Assembly: GCA_016222805.1 (NCBI GenBank)
Contig: JACRQG010000009.1
Coordinates: 1-64,000, forward strand
DNA length: 64,000 nt
Source: Verrucomicrobiota bacterium
GTDB taxonomy: Bacteria; Verrucomicrobiota; Verrucomicrobiia; Opitutales; Opitutaceae
Direction: 5' to 3'
Shown here: in pieces, positions 32,101 to 39,407 of the stretch
Layout of the letters: each line of letters starts with the position of its first letter
Position numbering within the stretch: the first letter of the stretch is position 1
The notes under the pieces: generated by a model
What the model saw: the letters and a program-made list of their open reading frames with translations, nothing else
Told to the model about the DNA's origin: nothing
Databases searched by the model: none
Position numbers and translations under genes: made by a program

Positions 32101-33681
32101 GGCCGGCTGGCGCGTCATCACCCGCATCGTCGAGGGTGCGGTCAGGACGGCCGCGGAACTCAGCACCGAGCCGCTGCCATTCGACACCCGCACCGCATAG
32201 GATCCGAGGTCTCCAGCAGCGACCGCGCCGATGACGTAAATGGCATTCGTCGCTCCCGCGATCGGGGCTCCGTTCCGCAGCCACTGGTAGCTTGGGCTGC
32301 TGTTCCCGGCCGCCACGCCGACCGTGAATTGCGCCCGGTCCCCGAGATTAACCAGCACCCCCACCGGCTGGACGGTGATGCTGGGCGGCGCATTCACCGT
32401 CAGCACCGCCGGCTGGCTCACCACGCTCGAGGTCGCATTGCGCACGACAACCGAATACACGCCGGCGTCCTCCGGCCCGGCACTCGCAATCGTCAGGGTG
32501 GGACCGTTGCCCCCGGGCACCGCGATGCTGTTCTTCTGCCACTCAAAGGTGAGTGGGGCGGAGCCAAACGCGTTTACGCTGAAGGTCACGGGCTGCCCGG
32601 CATTCACCGCCTGCGACACCGGCTGCGTGTCGATGGTCACCGGCACCGGCACTGCCGAGATCGTGACCGTCGCCGCCGCGCTGACGGCGCTGCCAAAGGA
32701 GTTGGTCACGACGACGCTGTAGGACCCGGCCACGTTGGTGGTGAAGCTCGGACCGTTCCCTCCGCCGATCGGCACTCCGTCGCGACGCCACTCGTACGTG
32801 AGCGGAGGAGTGCCCGTCGCCGTCACCGTCAGGGTCCCGGATTGCCCGGTTCCGAGGATCAACTGCTGCGGCTGCGCCACGATCGTCGGCGAAGCCTGCA
32901 CGGTGAGGCCGCTCACCGCGTCGAGTGAAAGCGTGACCGGCGCCGCCGTGGTGTTCTGAAACATGAACGCCAGCGCGTTGAACAGCGTGGCCGCCGGCGG
33001 CGTGTCCGGATTCGTGTAGGCGGTCTGCCCAAGGCCGTCGCCGCGCAGCCAGACTCCGGCGGCGTCGGTCGCAGTGCCCGTCCCCAGGGAAATGCCGGCG
33101 CTGCTGCGGTTGAGCCGCAGGGTGATCGCATAAGGCACGCCGTCGGTCAGCGCGCCCGCGGTCTGCGTGGCCCCCCCCGTGCCGAGGTTCGAGACGGAAG
33201 CCCCGGTCGGCGCCAGGAGACTCGGCGATGGACCGTCGCCATTCCGTCGCCGGAGTTCGAGCAGGCTGCCGGTACTGCGGCCGTTCACCCAGGCAAAGTA
33301 ACCCGGGTCATCGATGAAACTACCGGCGGTGCCCGCCTGGTTGAACAGGCCGAAGCCGACCGCCCGCTGCCCGGAGGCGAGGTTCGACAGTCCGCCACTG
33401 GCCGTGAACGTCACCGTGACCGCCAGCGGCGCCGCGGTGGAAGCGGTGAGATCGAGCGGCACGAAATTCGTGGTGATGAGGGTGACGCGCTGACCGGCCG
33501 GCACCGTCACCGTCACGCGGCCCGCGGTGACGGGCACCGAGGCCAGGGTAGCCTCGTCAAACACGGACCACGCGAACTGCTGGGCCAAGGACGGTCCAGC
33601 AGCGGCCACGAGCAGAAGCACGGCGTAGATCCAGCCGGAGGGACGCAATCCAGGGGGTACCGCAACAACAGGTGGGCGCAT
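29164..33681 (-). CDS. Giant secreted pectinesterase with Ig-like modules and C-terminal tandem repeat
   Basis: Exported multidomain protein of 1505 residues. Signal peptide MRPPVVAV...LLLVAAAGPSLAQ from ATG 33681. Order: a beta-rich N-terminal domain; about three Ig-like domains (each with YEWRRDG, FEWQKN or YQWLRNG and DAGVYSVVV-like ends); a SbsA-like Ig segment (TPLRLTFDREV); the CE8 catalytic beta-helix; another Ig-like domain; and two tandem repeats of about 120 residues (RAFAGTGDATLIGG, KRVLVRAIGPSLG). CE8 motifs present: GNGQRAVLNRVTLSSYQDTL (Gln and first Asp), DSLIEGDVDFMWG (second Asp) and YLAQVR (Arg). It demethylates pectin outside the cell. The Ig and C-terminal repeats probably serve display or carbohydrate attachment. 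An in-frame ATG at 33753 precedes the signal peptide and is rejected. Confidence 0.9.
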   Translation of the reverse strand: MRPPVVAVPPGLRPSGWIYAVLLLVAAAGPSLAQQFAWSVFDEATLASVPVTAGRVTVTVPAGQRVTLITTNFVPLDLTASTAAPLAVTVTFTASGGLSNLASGQRAVGFGLFNQAGTAGSFIDDPGYFAWVNGRSTGSLLELRRRNGDGPSPSLLAPTGASVSNLGTGGATQTAGALTDGVPYAITLRLNRSSAGISLGTGTATDAAGVWLRGDGLGQTAYTNPDTPPAATLFNALAFMFQNTTAAPVTLSLDAVSGLTVQASPTIVAQPQQLILGTGQSGTLTVTATGTPPLTYEWRRDGVPIGGGNGPSFTTNVAGSYSVVVTNSFGSAVSAAATVTISAVPVPVTIDTQPVSQAVNAGQPVTFSVNAFGSAPLTFEWQKNSIAVPGGNGPTLTIASAGPEDAGVYSVVVRNATSSVVSQPAVLTVNAPPSITVQPVGVLVNLGDRAQFTVGVAAGNSSPSYQWLRNGAPIAGATNAIYVIGAVAAGDLGSYAVRVSNGSGSVLSSAAVLTAPSTMRVMTRQPATGAATVIPDTPLRLTFDREVRVGASGRIRIHRAADGQVVDTLDLGAAATRLIGTNPTPYAFRPALASGNTLTIFPRAGVLAYGQTYAVTVESGAVLDATGATFPGIADPMEWRFSTRNAGPLPGTAALTVAADGSGDFMTVQGAIDFVPAGNTSRVVITVRRGTYSEMVYLGATKPLITIRGEDRAQTVIEYANNASFNAGNNRALFACDAADFVLETITVRNTTPRGGSQAEALRGNGQRAVLNRVTLSSYQDTLLWNGGLFVTDSLIEGDVDFMWGGGAAFFQRCELRSLGSGYLAQVRNSQTGKGHVYVDCRLTAPAGVNNVYLARIDPREGVANTWPFSQVVLLNCALGAHLAREGWRLDGGATSAPNVQFWEYQSTDLDGATLDIGGRLRDSRQISDAVAAQYRDPKFVVGFAPAIAPAIETPPTAQTVLAGSNARLSVVATGAPAPSYQWLRGGSPISGATAATLVLAGVRPEDAGEYSVRVTNGSGSISSAAAALSVARGPWAGTYAGTLGGGGVFALYVRDDGSAVFLSRSGGFAGTQAMRSAFVNEKGQVSARVGNVVVEAVISVTGAISGSVGPDPRSGIAAPSVELRGQRDAAAGAAQAFGGYHQLRQAGGSLVVDVIVAAGGSAMAVVAEAGGDAGTGTVDAAGRLTAVTTGGRSVSGVLGTGAAAGTATVVTTQAGGNRITTLLAAADAGARSRRITGLATRARAGAGDRAAIVGFVISGDAPRAVVVRGIGPALAALGVGGALAAPRLELFRGSQLVAANAGWAANGNTTTLAAAFSRVGLFALDPAGADAALAMTLAPGAYTAQITGAGGAEGNALVEIYDLAPGDSAQRLSNLSTRAFAGTGDATLIGGMTVAGEAPKRVLVRAIGPSLGGFGVAGFLARPVLTLFQGDRAVAQNGNWTTSADAAAITQAAVEVGAFPLAPGPGGTADAALLISLMPGNYTAQVVGAEGGTGVALLEIYEVP

Positions 33682-34040
33682 GGTGGGACAGTCCGCAAAC
33701 GCGGGCGAAACGTCTGCCCGCGAACCCGACACAGATCCGCCAACGTTGGCCATCCGAAAACTCCCGGCGCCCCCGGAGCGGACGCCGGTGGTGTTCCCAC
33801 CCGCCCGGGAAAGGGAACGGCGCCATCCCTAACGAGGCGCAGCCTCAGACCCTTTCAACCACGGTTGAACACGAATGGACCAGATGGGGCGATCTTCCTC
33901 CGTGCTCATTCGTGTCCATCCGTGGTTCTCCAGTTTATGAAACCTGGCCTGTTCACCACGAGCTTCGGATTTCAAGGACTCTAGCGCCACCGCTGGCTCT
34001 GCCATTGCCGCCCACGGCCCGCTGCCCCACCCTCGGGGCT
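33682..34040. other. Gene-free divergent intergenic stretch
   Basis: 359 bases between the divergent pectinesterase and the unknown secreted protein at 34041. It contains the long imperfect inverted repeat at 33857-33927 and otherwise shows no coding pattern. Promoters for both genes are expected here, but I cannot place boxes with confidence. Confidence 0.6.
33857..33927. repeat. Long imperfect inverted repeat (family D)
   Basis: Two 21-base arms, 33857-33877 starting AACCACGG and 33907-33927 ending CCGTGGTT, are complementary at 19 of 21 positions around a 29-base loop. The CACGG/CCGTG character resembles the 65-base palindrome at 46745. It lies in the divergent gap upstream of two secreted proteins. 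Confidence 0.7.
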
Positions 34041-36131
34041 GTGAACCTCCGCGCCCGCCTGTTCCTCGCCCTCGGCCTGTTGGTCACCGGAATCCGGGGT
34101 GGCGAACCAACCTCCATCCCCGAGCTCATCCGCGCCGCCGGCAACACCTCCGACGAGACCGTCCGGTTCGACCTGCTCCGCCGCCTGGCGGCCCATCCGC
34201 AAATCGATGCCGGACTGCGCGCCGAACTCGCTCACTTGCTCCCGGTCGTCGACGACTGGGCCAACGGGAAGACCCGCGCCGCGACCGACGACTCGCGGGC
34301 CGCGGAAAACGGCTACCTTTGCCGCTTCATCAACAGCAAGGTCCTGCCCGCGGGCGTCGGCACCGCCGTCGTTCCCCCGGAACCGGCGGCCAGCTCCCCG
34401 CTGCACCCGCTCTGGGCCTACTATCGGGCGCGCCTGCTGATCTGGCGCGTGATTCAAGTCGGCCCCTTGCTGCGCGTGAAGGAAAGCCGCGACACCTACT
34501 ACGGCGAAGCGCGCAAGCTGCTCCAGGAGGCGCGGGCGGCCTTTCCCGAAAACCGCGTGCTCCGCATGTACCTCGGCGAACCGATCCCCTGGCCCGCGAA
34601 ATTTGCCCCCGATCCGGGCGCCCCGGCCTGGGCCAACCTCCAGCGCGAAGGCCTGGAGAAACTCGCCGACCTCGTGCACTGGTGGATCGCCGAGCGCCAG
34701 CTGCCCGACGGGCAGTTCGGCGGCGGCTGGGGCGACGACGTCGAAATGTGGCGCTGGTGGGTGCCGGTGATGATCGCCTTTGATGATCCGGTCATCAGCG
34801 CCGCCCAGGAGCGTACTTCCCACGGGATCTTCCGCCGGCCCCACCTCCGAAGCGGCTTTACCTCCCGGCTCACCGACGTCGAACACTCCAACGAGGACAC
34901 GACCGACACCATCCTTCCGATGATGCACCTGCGGCCCGAGGAGCCGATCTGGCAGCAGCGCGCCCTGCGCCTGGCCGAGCTCATGCGCGGCTCGTGGACC
35001 GGCCGCAACCAGCGGGGCTTCCTCCAGTTCAAGTCGATCTACTTCAGCGTCGACAAGGTGGACGAAAGCCCGCGCCGGGCGTTCGACACGATCTATCACC
35101 CGTCCATCATCCAGCCCACGCTCCTCTACTGGCAACGCACGGCCGATCCCGGGCTCACCTCCCTGTTTTCCGAATGGCTAAAAGTCTGGGTCGACGCGAC
35201 GGCACGGGCCGAAAACGGCAAACCCGCGGGAGTGCTGCCCAGTGCGCTCGCGTGGCCGGCCGGCACGGTGGGCGTTCCGGGTGCCCCGTGGTGGGAACCT
35301 TTTCCCCTCAATCACAACGACGCCCTCTACAACTGGCCGGGCGCGTTCCGGCTGATGTCCTCCACGCTGCTTCTCGCCTGGCACATGACCCGTGACACCC
35401 AGTACCTCGCCCCCTTGCAGGCGATGGCCAAGCTCGTCCGGGAACATCGCTCGTCGCGCGGCGAGGCCGCGCCCGGATCCGCCGTGTGGGCCGCCCGCCA
35501 GATGGAGGGACACCTTGCCGACACCCTGGCCAAGTACCGTCTGCTGTCCGGCGACCGGCAATACGACGATCTGCTCGCCACCGGGGCCACCGGCTACGTG
35601 AAGTACCGCCTCGGCGGGGACCTTTCGGCGCTGGCCCGCGGCCTCGAGCAGAACGCGGAGGCCTTCCGCTCCAATTGGGAGGGCTACACGAGCGAGATGC
35701 GCTGGACCGATCGCGTGATCAGTTTCACCAGCAACTTCCTCCGGTACCTGCCGGAGCCGGCCCCTCCCCTGCCGCAACCCCACCTCCTGTACGCGAGCGC
35801 GACCGGCGACCCCGGCACGCCGCTGGTCTTTCCGCTCAACGCCGTACGCTGGCGGACGCCGCCCCGCGAAATCGCCGCCCTGGTCACCGATTCCAGCGCG
35901 TCGTCCTTTCGCGCCGAGGTCTACCACTTCGGATCCAAGCCGAGGAAACTCGCCGCCGAATTCCTGCTGCTGCGCCCCGGCGAATACGAACTCCACGTCG
36001 GGCCGGCGGAGGCGCCACCGACCGCGCCGGTGCGTTTCCGCGTCACCGGTCCGCGCGTCGACGTGCCGCTCGAATTGCCACCGCGGCGCCTCACCGTGGT
36101 CTCCGTGCGGCCGATCACCGCCAGTCGTTGA
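34041..36131 (+). CDS. Exported protein of unknown function, possible alpha-toroid fold
   Basis: Secreted protein of 696 residues. The GTG at 34041 gives a clean signal peptide (VNLRARLFLALGLLVTGIRGGEP); the open frame upstream is the repeat-bearing gap. The body is helical and aromatic-rich, with LPDGQFGGGWGDDVEMWRWW, HSNEDTTDTILPMMHL, and WWEPFPLNHNDALYNWPGAFRL. These features are reminiscent of (alpha/alpha)6-toroid glycoside hydrolases and polysaccharide lyases. The last 110 residues look like a beta-sandwich tail. I cannot name the family. Its divergent neighbour is the pectinesterase, so action on pectic or other polysaccharides is a reasonable guess. Conserved Asp, Glu, His and Trp residues in the DGQFGGGWGDD block are candidate active-site positions. 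Confidence 0.75.
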   Translation: MNLRARLFLALGLLVTGIRGGEPTSIPELIRAAGNTSDETVRFDLLRRLAAHPQIDAGLRAELAHLLPVVDDWANGKTRAATDDSRAAENGYLCRFINSKVLPAGVGTAVVPPEPAASSPLHPLWAYYRARLLIWRVIQVGPLLRVKESRDTYYGEARKLLQEARAAFPENRVLRMYLGEPIPWPAKFAPDPGAPAWANLQREGLEKLADLVHWWIAERQLPDGQFGGGWGDDVEMWRWWVPVMIAFDDPVISAAQERTSHGIFRRPHLRSGFTSRLTDVEHSNEDTTDTILPMMHLRPEEPIWQQRALRLAELMRGSWTGRNQRGFLQFKSIYFSVDKVDESPRRAFDTIYHPSIIQPTLLYWQRTADPGLTSLFSEWLKVWVDATARAENGKPAGVLPSALAWPAGTVGVPGAPWWEPFPLNHNDALYNWPGAFRLMSSTLLLAWHMTRDTQYLAPLQAMAKLVREHRSSRGEAAPGSAVWAARQMEGHLADTLAKYRLLSGDRQYDDLLATGATGYVKYRLGGDLSALARGLEQNAEAFRSNWEGYTSEMRWTDRVISFTSNFLRYLPEPAPPLPQPHLLYASATGDPGTPLVFPLNAVRWRTPPREIAALVTDSSASSFRAEVYHFGSKPRKLAAEFLLLRPGEYELHVGPAEAPPTAPVRFRVTGPRVDVPLELPPRRLTVVSVRPITASR

Positions 36132-36371
36132 CGCCGCGCCACTGTCGCCGGTTGTTGTAAGCCGGCCATGGACGTCCAATTCCAGCCGCGCTTTTCGCCG
36201 GTTCCGGGGTCAGCGCCTCCACGGGCGCCACCGCAGGTATCCACTCGGGGACGGGTGCGACGTACGGCAGCTCGTCCGAAGTAACACACCCCGCCCTGCG
36301 GGCACCCCTCTGGAGCCGGAACGATGCAGTCGGGCTGACGCACCTGCGGGAGTCCACTGACAAAACTGTGA

Positions 36372-36398
36372 CCTGTGGGCGGGGCGACCGCGCCCCGC
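36372..36398 (+). repeat. REP-like palindrome family A, single copy
   Basis: Begins CCTGTGGGC and continues into a GC-rich stem GCGGGGCG/CGCCCCGC. The same unit recurs in inverted pairs at 41541-41620 and 46630-46708 and as a single diverged copy at 58647-58676. It is intergenic in every case. Confidence 0.75.
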
Positions 36399-36399
36399 T

Positions 36400-36419
36400 C
36401 CGCGACGAGGTCGTCGCGG
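36400..36419. repeat. 20-base palindrome
   Basis: Perfect nine-base arms CCGCGACGA and TCGTCGCGG with two bases between, directly after the family A repeat. It could form a stable hairpin. Confidence 0.6.
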
Positions 36420-36467
36420 CTACATTGCTGCGGTGCACGTCGACTCCGACTGCATGGTTCCGGCTGG

Positions 36468-36518
36468 AGAGGGGACCTTCCTGCGCCCGTTTTCGCCCCG
36501 GTCCCCTCTGGAGAGGGG
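36468..36518. repeat. Nested hairpin block
   Basis: AGAGGGGACC (36468-36477) pairs perfectly with GGTCCCCTCT (36500-36509). The latter can alternatively pair with AGAGGGG at 36512-36518. The two alternative stems share one strand. The meaning is unknown. Confidence 0.5.
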
Positions 36519-36637
36519 TGGCGCGCCAGCGCCGGGGTGTGCCTGCTCGGTCTTTTGATCGGTAACGGCTGCGGACCAAGTTCGCGCTCAAGGGTCACGC
36601 GCCCCGGGCCCAAACGTCACCAAAAGCCGGATGGCGC

Positions 36638-36931
36638 CTACTTTTTCGCCTTTTCCTTCTTCTCCGCGCCCTTGGCCGGCGCGTCCTTCACTTCGGCCGA
36701 AGTCGCCGCCATCCGGTAATACACCGTCACCTTGCTGCCGACGGCGAGCGTGCCTGTGACCTTGGTCGCGGCGCTGCGGCCGATTTCCCATTTCTCACCA
36801 CCCTTGTCGACGGTGATGACATCATTGGTGAGAGCCACGATGGGGCCGGTCACCTGGTACTCTTTGGGCTGCGCGGCGAAAGCGGCGGCAGCGAAGGCAA
36901 ACACGAGGGGCAGGAGGTAACGGTGCTTCAT
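36638..36931 (-). CDS. Small exported protein, unknown function
   Basis: 97-residue precursor from ATG 36931: signal peptide MKHRYLLPLVFAFAAAAFAAQP. A compact beta-rich core of about 55 residues follows (KEYQVTGPIVALTNDVITVDKGGEKWEIGR, then LAVGSKVTVYYRMAATSAEV) and a Lys/Ala/Glu-rich tail. The pattern resembles small OB-like or DUF5666-type periplasmic domains. It is divergent from the gene at 37048 with a 116-base gap. An upstream in-frame start would leave the signal peptide internal. Confidence 0.75.
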   Translation of the reverse strand: MKHRYLLPLVFAFAAAAFAAQPKEYQVTGPIVALTNDVITVDKGGEKWEIGRSAATKVTGTLAVGSKVTVYYRMAATSAEVKDAPAKGAEKKEKAKK

Positions 36932-37047
36932 GCGGGGGCAGAAAAAAAGTAATCCCGCGTCCGGATTCAATGCCGGACTGAGCCGTCCATCCTGCACAGC
37001 CACTCCGGGATTGCCTTTGGTTCCGACCCCGCCACCAACGTCCGGCC

Positions 37048-37515
37048 ATGCGCTTGTTCCCACTCTACCTGGCGCTCGCCACGGCGTTGAGCGCCGCCCA
37101 GCCCTACCGCGTCGGCGACACCTTCGCCGCGTTTTCCACCAAGGACCAGCACGACAAGCCCTACTCCTACGCAGGCGGGGCCCGGCTGGTCGTCGTCGCC
37201 TTTGACATGAGCTCCGGCAAGGCCGCCAACGCCTTCTTTGAGAAGCAGCCGGCTGACTTTCTCGGCGCCCAGCAGGCGATCTTCATCTCCAACATCCACG
37301 GCATGCCGGGCATCGCCCGGGCATTCGCCATGCCCAAGATGAAGAAGTACCCGCACCGCATCCTGCTCGCGGACTCGGAGGACTTCCTCGTCCGCTATCC
37401 GAAGAAGGAAGACCACCTCACCGTGCTCGATCTCGATCCCAAGGGCGCCGTCACCGGAATCCGTTTCGTCGACCCGAAGAAGGGCCTGCCAGCAGTCTTT
37501 CCCGGCGCGAAGTAG
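37048..37515 (+). CDS. Exported thioredoxin-fold-like protein without CXXC
   Basis: 155-residue precursor: signal peptide MRLFPLYLALATALSAAQP, then YRVGDTFAAFSTKDQHDKPYSYAGGARLVVVAFDMSSGKAANAF. This reads like the opening of an AhpC/TlpA-type fold. The usual Cys-x-x-Cys site is replaced by DMSSGKAA, so redox activity is unlikely; a YtfJ-like or binding role is possible. The end (HLTVLDLDPKGAVTGIRFV) fits the last strands of the same fold. Confidence in the gene is high; the function is open. It is convergent with the DUF1080 gene, 43 bases away. Confidence 0.8.
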   Translation: MRLFPLYLALATALSAAQPYRVGDTFAAFSTKDQHDKPYSYAGGARLVVVAFDMSSGKAANAFFEKQPADFLGAQQAIFISNIHGMPGIARAFAMPKMKKYPHRILLADSEDFLVRYPKKEDHLTVLDLDPKGAVTGIRFVDPKKGLPAVFPGAK

Positions 37516-37558
37516 CCGGGAGGAGGCGGGAGTTTCGCCCTGGGCGCGGCGCCGGCGC

Positions 37559-38257
37559 CTACTTCAACTCCCGGATCTTCATGTTCCGGTACCAGCAGTC
37601 GTCGTTGTGGTAGGTGAGCAGGAGGTGCCCCTCGATCTTGTCGCCAAATCCGGCGTCGTTCTTGAATTTGCTCTTGGCGATTCCCGCCTTCACCTCGTCG
37701 CTGCCGAGCACGTAGGTCAGCACCTTCTTGCCGTTGAGCCAGTGCTCGACCGTCATGCCCCGCACCACGATCTTCGAGGTGTTCCATTCGCCGGGAGCCC
37801 GTTGGGGCTTGTCCGCCGCCGGGGGCAGGACTTCGTAAAACGACGCCGTCTGCCGGTGCGGCCCGATCTTCCCGTCCGGGTGGCCGGCATCGTCCAGCAT
37901 CTGGTATTCGTGGCCCGGTGACTTCGGCCGCTCCTCCGTCACGAAGTACTTCACGCCGTTGTTGCCTTTCGGCAGGATCTTCCAGTCCCAGGTAAACTCA
38001 TAGTCCTTGTACTTTCGGACGGTGACCAGCTGTTCGCCCTTGGCCTTCGGCAGGCAATGCAGCGTGCCGTCCTTCACCTCCCACCCCGCCATCGGTTCGC
38101 CCGCTTTCTTTCGGTAGGGCCGCCAGCCATCGAGCGACTTGCCATCAAACAGGAGCTGCCAGCCCGCCGCCTTTTCCGCGGCGGTCAGGGAATTGTCGGC
38201 GGCCAACGCCCCGGTGGAGGCGAAGAGCAGGGTAAGGGCAACAACAGGAGCTTTCAT
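37559..38257 (-). CDS. 3-keto-disaccharide hydrolase-like protein (DUF1080), exported
   Basis: Exported 232-residue protein: signal peptide MKAPVVALTLLFASTGALAAD, then the DUF1080 concanavalin-like fold. The characteristic GWQLLFDGKSLDGWRPY opens it. WEVKDGTLHCLP, DYEFTWDWKILPKGNNGVKYFV, HEYQMLDDAGHPDG and the closing GHLLLTYHNDDCWYRNMKIREL follow. Members hydrolyse 3-keto-glycosides or bind carbohydrate and are abundant in Verrucomicrobiota and Planctomycetota. The start at ATG 38257 sets the signal peptide at the N-terminus. It is divergent from the ABC transporter operon with a 208-base gap. Confidence 0.92.
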   Translation of the reverse strand: MKAPVVALTLLFASTGALAADNSLTAAEKAAGWQLLFDGKSLDGWRPYRKKAGEPMAGWEVKDGTLHCLPKAKGEQLVTVRKYKDYEFTWDWKILPKGNNGVKYFVTEERPKSPGHEYQMLDDAGHPDGKIGPHRQTASFYEVLPPAADKPQRAPGEWNTSKIVVRGMTVEHWLNGKKVLTYVLGSDEVKAGIAKSKFKNDAGFGDKIEGHLLLTYHNDDCWYRNMKIRELK

Positions 38258-38465
38258 GCGTACCGCGACTCTGAGAGAGTTTGCCCCGGCTTGAAAAGCC
38301 CGGAGAAGCCCGGCGGCGACCGCGGCCCGTCCCGCGGGATTCGCTTCCTCAATCGATTTCCACAACCTCCCGCCCATGGCCTGGGTGGCATTCCGCCCCG
38401 AACACGCTGCCAAACCCGTGGCCAGGGTCCCTGAAAACAACTTGTTCCGCCCTGCGCCCGCGCGT

Positions 38466-39407
38466 ATGCCCCAGCCTCCCTCCGTGATGTCCCCCACCCC
38501 CAAAGTCCGCGTTGGCGGCCTCCGCAAGGCCTATGCCGGCCTCGCCGCGGTCAGCGGGATCGACTTCACCATCGCTCCTGGGGAAATCTTCGGGCTCCTC
38601 GGCCCCAACGGCGCGGGCAAGACCACCACCCTCGAATGCCTCGTCGGCCTGCGCCATCCCGATGAAGGCGAACTGGAGATCTGCGGCGTCGACGCCCGCC
38701 GCCATCCGCACGAGGTGAAACAGAAGATCGGCGTCGTCCTGCAGACGACATCGCTGCAGGACAAGATCACCCCGCGGGAAGCCCTGACTCTCTTTGCTGC
38801 CTTCTACCGGCAAAGCACGCCCGCCGCTGACTTGCTGGCGCGCTTCGGTCTGGTGGAAAAGGCCGACGTCCCGGTCGAGCGTCTCTCCGGCGGCCAGCGG
38901 CAGCGCCTGGCGCTGGCCCTCGCCTTCGTCAACCGCCCGGAGCTCGTCTTCCTCGACGAACCCACCACGGGCCTCGATCCTCAGTCGCGCCGCGAACTGC
39001 ACGAGCTCATTCTCGCGCTGCGGCGCGACGGCCACACCGTGCTCTTCACGACCCACCACCTGGAGGAGGCCGAAAAGCTGTGTGACCGCGTGGCCATCAT
39101 CGACCGCGGACGGATCGTGGCCACCGGCGCTCCGCGGGATCTCGTCGCCGCCTCCCGGGAGGAACAATCCGTCACGATTCGCACCTCACCGCCCCTCGGT
39201 GCCGACGTGTTCGCCGCTCTGCCGGGCCTCACACCGGTGGTGGTCGACGGAGACACTGTCCGTTTTCAGACGAAAGACGCGACGGCCACTCTGGCCGCCT
39301 TGACGGCGCGGCTGCGCGAACAACGGGTGGAGATCCGCGAACTCACGGTGCGCAAGGCCAGCCTCGAGGACCTCTTCCTGGCGCTGACGCGGGAGGGCGA
39401 GCCGTGA
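38466..39407 (+). CDS. ABC transporter ATP-binding protein (ABC-2 exporter type)
   Basis: Cytoplasmic ATPase subunit of an exporter, 313 residues. Walker A GPNGAGKTTT, Q-loop VLQTTSLQDK, signature LSGGQRQRLALALAF, Walker B LVFLDEPTTGLD and H-loop TVLFTTHHLEEAEKL are all intact. The C-terminal 90 residues form the accessory domain usual in DrrA/CcmA-type exporters (ending VRKASLEDLFLALTREGEP). The start is either ATG 38466 or ATG 38487 seven codons on; neither has a clear ribosome binding site. Its stop overlaps the GTG of the permease (GTGA), so the two are coupled. Confidence 0.93.
   Translation: MPQPPSVMSPTPKVRVGGLRKAYAGLAAVSGIDFTIAPGEIFGLLGPNGAGKTTTLECLVGLRHPDEGELEICGVDARRHPHEVKQKIGVVLQTTSLQDKITPREALTLFAAFYRQSTPAADLLARFGLVEKADVPVERLSGGQRQRLALALAFVNRPELVFLDEPTTGLDPQSRRELHELILALRRDGHTVLFTTHHLEEAEKLCDRVAIIDRGRIVATGAPRDLVAASREEQSVTIRTSPPLGADVFAALPGLTPVVVDGDTVRFQTKDATATLAALTARLREQRVEIRELTVRKASLEDLFLALTREGEP

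Larger units (their letters stand above)
36132..36637. other. Gene-free repeat mosaic
   Basis: 506 bases between convergent genes with no credible coding sequence. It carries a family A palindrome (36372-36398), an adjacent 20-base palindrome (36400-36419) and a nested hairpin block (36468-36518). Some of these stems may terminate transcription from either side, but none is followed by a run of T. Confidence 0.6.

Noticed and set aside
26841-32928. Long plus-strand open frames over the membrane protein and pectinesterase
   Set aside because: Antisense to genes with clear membrane segments or CE8 and Ig motifs; composition is His/Gln/Arg/Pro-rich noise.
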